The notes beneath the pieces were generated by a model. That model was not told the origin of the DNA and did no database searches. It was given only the letters and a program-made list of their open reading frames with translations. The translations under genes were made by a program, and so were the position numbers. Shown in pieces: positions 59,613 to 64,000 of a stretch of DNA of 64,000 bases. How positions within the stretch are numbered: the stretch's first letter is position 1; each line of letters starts with the position of its first letter. This DNA is from Sinotaia quadrata (taxonomy: Eukaryota > Mollusca > Gastropoda > Architaenioglossa > Viviparidae): positions 49,723,201-49,787,200 of the forward strand of contig CM054184.1 of assembly GCA_028829895.1 (NCBI GenBank). The letters are read 5' to 3'.

Positions 59613-59865
59613 CTATCGCCTCTCAAAGTCAAAGAAATTGTCTGTCCCATAAACCTCCTGAAGAGAAATCCACTGTCCAAAACCGCAAGTCTTGAGGTGG
59701 TTGGCAACTGCCCTCTTGGTTCTTTGGTAAGCGCCAGCCGCCTTTTTGGCATCTCCGTAGGTCAAGGTCGTCAGCTGACGTGCGTCTAAGTTCTCGCAGA
59801 CATCCTGAAAAGCGCCAAACAGCACGCGTTTGGACACACGAGAAGACGGACTGTCACTGGTTGGC
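59613..59865 (-). CDS. ADAR: ADAR terminal exon
   Basis: Acceptor ttatttacag; 83 codons then TAG at 59615-59613. Contains [37 protein letters not shown] and [19 protein letters not shown]. The tail of about 13 residues after WISLQE is acidic/aromatic. Confidence 0.93.
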
Positions 59866-61953
59866 CTGTAAATAATAAACAATGCACAGTTATAGCTATG
59901 AAGACGGACAGTTGGTCGGTCTGCAATTAAACAAATGATGCATAGTTTTACTCGAGAAGACGGGGTTTTCGCTGTTTGGCCGCCTGAACGCACGGGCATG
60001 CTGGGCAGTTGTCCGGTGCCCTATGCTAATCTATGTATGTTGTGACTTGCTGTCAATTTTTATTCTTGTAAATGGTTGCGTAAGTAGGGGCCCTAGTGCA
60101 CTGCTTTGCCTGGGGGCGTATAATGCTGTTCAGACGGCACTAGGTGGGATGACACTACATCAGTAAATAAATCATATTACTATTAAAATGGTAAAGCCAT
60201 ATACGATCTGTCACTATTAAAATAGTAATGTCATATACGATTTGTTACTATTAAAATAGCAATGTCATATACGATTTGTTACTATTAAAATAGCAATGTC
60301 ATATACGATCTGTTACTATTAAAATGGCAATGTCATATACGATCAGTTACTATTAAAATGGCAAGCCATATACGATCAGTTACTATTAAAATGGTAAGCC
60401 ATATACGATCTGTTGCTATTCAAATGACAATACTATATACCATTTGTTACCATTAAAATGGCAAATCATGTACAATCTGTTACTATTAAAATAGCAATGT
60501 CATATACGATTTGTTACTATTAAAATAGCAATGTCATATACGATCTGTTACTATTAAAATGGCACTGTCATATACGATTTGTTACTATTAAAATAGCAAT
60601 GTCATATACGATCTGTTACTATGAAAATGGCACTGTCATATACCATCTGTAACTATCTATTAAAATGACAATACTATATACCATTTGTTACCATTAAAAT
60701 GGCAAATCATGTACAATCTGTTACTATTAAAATGGCAAGCCATATACGATCAGTTACTATTAAAATGGCAATGCTATATACTATCTGTTACCATTGAAAT
60801 GACAAAACATATACAATCTGTTACTATTAAAATGGTAGTCATATACGAACTGTGACTATTAAAATGGCAATGCTATATACCATTTGTTACTATTAAAATA
60901 GCAAGGCTATATATATCATCTGTTACTATTAAAACAGCAAGCCATATACGATCAGTTACTATTAAAATGTCAATGTTATATACAATATTTTACCATTACA
61001 ATGTCAAAGCCATATACGGTCTGTTACTATTAAAATGGCAATGATATGTGAAATATGTTAACATTATATGGCAAAGCCATATGCAATCTGTTACCATTAA
61101 AATGGCAATACGAGGTATGATCACGAAACATCAACACTATAGCAAAAAGTGATGCATCGAGTGTGTACATATACGGGAACGTGCGTGCGTGTGTATCAGC
61201 ACTTTTTTCGAAACTCACTCCATGGCGATTGAACCGAGGACGGCGTCGATAACTTCTGCATCCGGGTCACCGTGAGTCCATGTGATGCAATACTGTTTGG
61301 ACTTAGAAATGGCGTAGTTATCAGAGCTGTAACACACAGGAGTAAACATCCACAATGATGGAACATAATGAATAACTGTCTATGCGTAATGACGTAGCAT
61401 ACTTGAGGGGACAGTCTGGCGTTGAGAAGAGTGAACGAGTGTTGTGTGTAACTGTACATATATTACAGAAATGAGCAGGCATAATCTGACGTTAAAATGA
61501 GCCATAGTGTAACTATATGTATTATGTAAATTCCACACCAGAGCAGGCATAATCTGACGTTAAAAAGATCCTTAATATAACTGTATGGATAATTTATATT
61601 ATAGACCTGAGCAGGTATAATCTGACTTAAAATGAGCCTTAGCGTAACAGACCTGAGTATGCGTAATCTTGCGTTTCAAAGAGCCTTAGTGTAAATGTAG
61701 GCATTATGTACATTATACACCTAATCAGGCATAATCTGGCGTTAAAAAGTATGATTATATGTAAATGCAAGTATTATGTATATTACAGACCCGAGCAGGC
61801 TTAATCTAACATTAACAAGTGTGTTACATATAAATGTATGTACTGCGCTTGTTACAAAAAGTGCTTTACGTGTCTGTCTGTATACGTTGCTCACCTGAAT
61901 TGTTACGCTAAATTTACAATTTGCAATCTTTGCTAATTCTGATCTAGAAAGGG

Positions 61954-62030
<77 letters not shown>

Positions 62031-63595
62031 CGCGCGCGTCTGAGTGAGTGAGTGAGTGAGTGAGTGACAAACAATGCTACAGAGTGTAGAGAATATTCAT
62101 CGGACTTGGTGGCTGGCCGCGAAATCAGCAAAAAAACCTGAAAGTATGAGTATGCATCTCACAAGCCATTACTCACCATGGCGGATAAACTATTTCCGGT
62201 GAGCAGATGCGGTACGGCCTATGAAGTGCTTCATGCAAACGACCACACTTGAGCCGTCCACTGATGGCTCTTGGTACGTGACCTCGCTGGTCGCCAGTGT
62301 GACTTCCTATACACAATACATTGTAAGTATGACGATGAAAAAAAAGTACATAGTAAGTATGACGATGAAAAAAAAGTACATAGTAAGTATGACGATGAAA
62401 AAAAGTACATAGTAAGTATGACGATGAAAAAAGTACATAGTAAGTATGACCTGACGAAAGCATAATACATTGCGAGTAAGACTTGATGAAAACACAATAC
62501 ATCGTAATCATGTGAGGTAACGCAATAGATTGTATGAATGACGTTGTATGTATCATTAAAACAAAATGAAACGTATTACAACCTAAAACTAAAGTTATTT
62601 GATTTTTTAAAATAATACACTTTGAGTTTACGAGGAAAACGTAATATAATCAAAATGTGAGTTGGATGAAAACATTATATTCAAAATGTGAAAGCACATT
62701 CCATATTAATTGTGACCTGAAGAAAATACATTACAACTTAAACGTGACTAAGTGCGAACACAAAGCAGACTTGGTGTGGCTGGACGAAAACACATTATTA
62801 CCTAAATCAGAATATGATTTGACATAAAACACCAAAACAAAATAATTGTGACTAGTCACTTTACAAATGAAATCAAAACTTAGCAACGAAACTCGTTTTT
62901 AACATAAATTTGACTAGGAGAAAAAACAACTCAACATTAGCCTGAACAGATAAAAAAACAAAATACAACTCAAAACAAAATGTGAACTGACGAAAACACA
63001 ATAAAATCTTTGTATGACTGGACAAAAATACAATAAAATCTTTGTATGACTGGACAAAAATAAATTACAATCTTTGTGAGATTGGACAAAAACACAATAC
63101 TATCTTTGTGATATTGGACAAAAACACAATACTATCTTTGTGAAATTGGACAAAAACACATTACAGTGTGACTAGACGAAAAAACATTACAATCTTTGTG
63201 TGACTAGACAAAAATACATTACAGTCTTTGAATGACTGGACGAAAACACATTACAATCTTTGTGTCACGTGACGAAAACACATTACAATCGTTGTGTCAC
63301 GTGACGAAAACATTTTACAATCTTTTGTGTGACGAGACGAAAACACATTACAAATTTTGTGTGACGTGATGGAAACAATTGGGCTAGCTGCTAGCCTCTA
63401 AGAATGTAAAGTAAGCAAACTAACCAATGACTAGGGATGTAAGATAAACTGGATCTAAGAAGTGAGACACTAGCGCCCCCTGGACACCTAAAGCGTTCCA
63501 GCGCAGGATTTTGTCTGAACACGTCATTACGCGCAACCTTTCTTTGCCGTTGGCGTTCGCCGGAAGTTGAAAGTCTGTCGGAATGGCGCCTTCAC
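59613..63595 (-). CDS. ADAR: ADAR adenosine-to-inosine RNA deaminase, C-terminal four exons
   Basis: Four minus-strand exons (63595-63425, 62306-62177, 61326-61219, 59865-59613) join with consistent phases (1, 2, 2) into about 218 residues ending in TAG. They carry the second half of the A_deamin domain: GEGAIP then [20 protein letters not shown] with the third zinc-ligand Cys and the Lys/Arg/Trp of the CSDKxxRW motif that contacts inositol hexakisphosphate in human ADAR2. Next are [39 protein letters not shown], and [14 protein letters not shown] with [10 protein letters not shown] near the end. The YGDAKKAA and WIS wording is closest to ADAR1-type enzymes. The HAE and PCG catalytic exons and any dsRNA-binding domains must lie beyond the right edge. 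Expected role: nuclear editing of double-stranded RNA. Confidence 0.93.
60165..61105. repeat. 34-bp minisatellite in last ADAR intron, about 27 copies
   Basis: ttactattaaaatggcaatg plus tcatatacgatctg. One of the largest arrays in the window; variants are interspersed, with a longer repeated block (60420-60500 and 60665-60740). Confidence 0.97.
61219..61326 (-). CDS. ADAR: ADAR exon with the conserved W-T-x-G-D strand
   Basis: Acceptor ending gtgtgttacag, donor gtgagt. 35 codons: [20 protein letters not shown] then [14 protein letters not shown]. Confidence 0.88.
61480..61830. repeat. About 66-bp repeat in ADAR intron, about 5-6 copies
   Basis: gagcaggcataatctgacgt plus taaaatgagccttagtgtaa and a tatgtattatgtatattaca-like end. 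Confidence 0.85.
61953..62064. repeat. (TG)n and (GAGT)n microsatellites in ADAR intron
   Basis: About 75 bp of TG, a short CG-rich break, then about 24 bp of GAGT. Confidence 0.98.
62177..62306 (-). CDS. ADAR: ADAR exon, divergent middle segment
   Basis: Acceptor ending tgtatag, donor gtgagt. 42 codons: [18 protein letters not shown] to CSPEIVYPP. Only the HxxRAI and PYR parts look conserved; this corresponds to the variable loop region of the deaminase domain. Chosen frame is the only one open and in phase with both neighbours. Confidence 0.85.
62318..62510. repeat. 28-30-bp minisatellite beside an ADAR exon, about 5 copies
   Basis: gtaagtatgacgatgaaaaa plus aaagtacata, differing mainly in A-run length, beginning 12 bp upstream (minus strand) of the 62306 acceptor. 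Confidence 0.95.
62620..63375. repeat. 32-bp minisatellite in ADAR intron, about 13 copies
   Basis: aaaacacattacaatctttg plus tgtgactggacg, regular from about 62985; 62620-62980 holds more diverged copies. Confidence 0.92.
63425..63595 (-). CDS. ADAR: ADAR exon with CSDK zinc-ligand motif
   Basis: Acceptor (minus) tttctctttgcag, donor gttagt. 56 complete codons plus split codons at both ends; includes [20 protein letters not shown] and [13 protein letters not shown]. Confidence 0.93.
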
Positions 63596-63599
63596 CTGC

Positions 63600-64000
63600 A
63601 AAGAGAAATCTATCAAAATCAATGGATTTTTTTTTCTTAGCGACAGCTAACTGAATGAATAGCTGGATTATTCTCAGGACGTCTATATTGCAGACTTGTA
63701 GGATGTTCCAGTGAAACCATTAGTAAAGCGAGAGAAACTGGGTTTAAAAATAACTCATTCAAATAGACTTCTTTTTGCCCCAAACAGCAATTTCAGAGCG
63801 GGTTCTTCTTCTTCTTCCTATCCTCTTAATCTACGTTTCTACGTATGATTGCACCTTCGTTCTACGTCGGGTGTTCCTTTGTTCAACCTTGGACGGACGA
63901 TGTTATAAATTCCGTGCCGCCACTGTTGATGATGTCACGTCTAGCACATCTCTAGCATAACTGGTCGAGTGAGGACGAGTTACAGGAAAACTACTGATGA
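63600..64000. other. ADAR intron sequence at right edge
   Basis: No minus-strand exon with HAE or PCG motifs is visible here, so the next upstream ADAR exon is beyond the window. The plus-strand frame at 63775-63960 shows no recognisable domain. Confidence 0.6.

Overview
This is an AT-rich animal nuclear window: spliced genes, long introns, non-LTR and LTR retrotransposon relics, CA, CT and GATA microsatellites, and an exceptional density of minisatellites. Nothing in it is bacterial or viral-genome-like. The mix (a secreted multi-knottin protein, an ADAR gene, RTE and Ty3/gypsy-like relics, dozens of local minisatellites) suggests a lophotrochozoan, probably a gastropod mollusc. That is inference; no sequence here proves the species.

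Three genes can be assembled by hand because splice sites and reading phases agree. (1) Plus strand, 19579-29960: a small protein of about 171 residues in four coding exons, with an SH2-like domain whose phosphotyrosine-binding arginine is replaced by tyrosine, and an MGSC start that could be acylated. (2) Plus strand, 41684-45880: a 219-residue secreted protein with a signal-peptide exon and a second exon encoding six tandem inhibitor-cystine-knot repeats. (3) Minus strand, 63595 down to 59613: the last four coding exons of an ADAR RNA-editing deaminase, with the rest of the gene beyond the right edge.

Dead or mobile sequences: a decayed Ty3/gypsy-like gag-protease region on the minus strand (10632-8470), a 5'-truncated RTE-type LINE end on the minus strand (44700-44236), a second non-LTR reverse transcriptase fragment on the minus strand (48858-48375) abutting an intronless, frameshifted ankyrin-repeat pseudogene of about 17 repeats on the plus strand (48865-50679), a probable piggyBac transposase N-terminus relic (47429-47653), and two or three hAT-like miniature elements (22876-23076 with a near-perfect 8-bp target duplication; 58748-58933; one end at about 52112).

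Layout: 1-1.3 kb minisatellites; 1.3-1.85 kb CpG-richer island with a candidate non-coding first exon; 2-8.3 kb repeats and empty DNA; 8.5-10.6 kb gypsy relic; 10.6-19.4 kb empty DNA and repeats; 19.4-30 kb SH2 gene; 30-41.6 kb intergenic; 41.6-45.9 kb knottin gene; 46-51 kb TE and ankyrin debris; 51-59.6 kb repeats; 59.6-64 kb ADAR. By hand tally roughly a quarter of the window is minisatellite, about 60 separate arrays of 20-95 bp units, nearly every intron having its own. The three genes show no obvious functional link.
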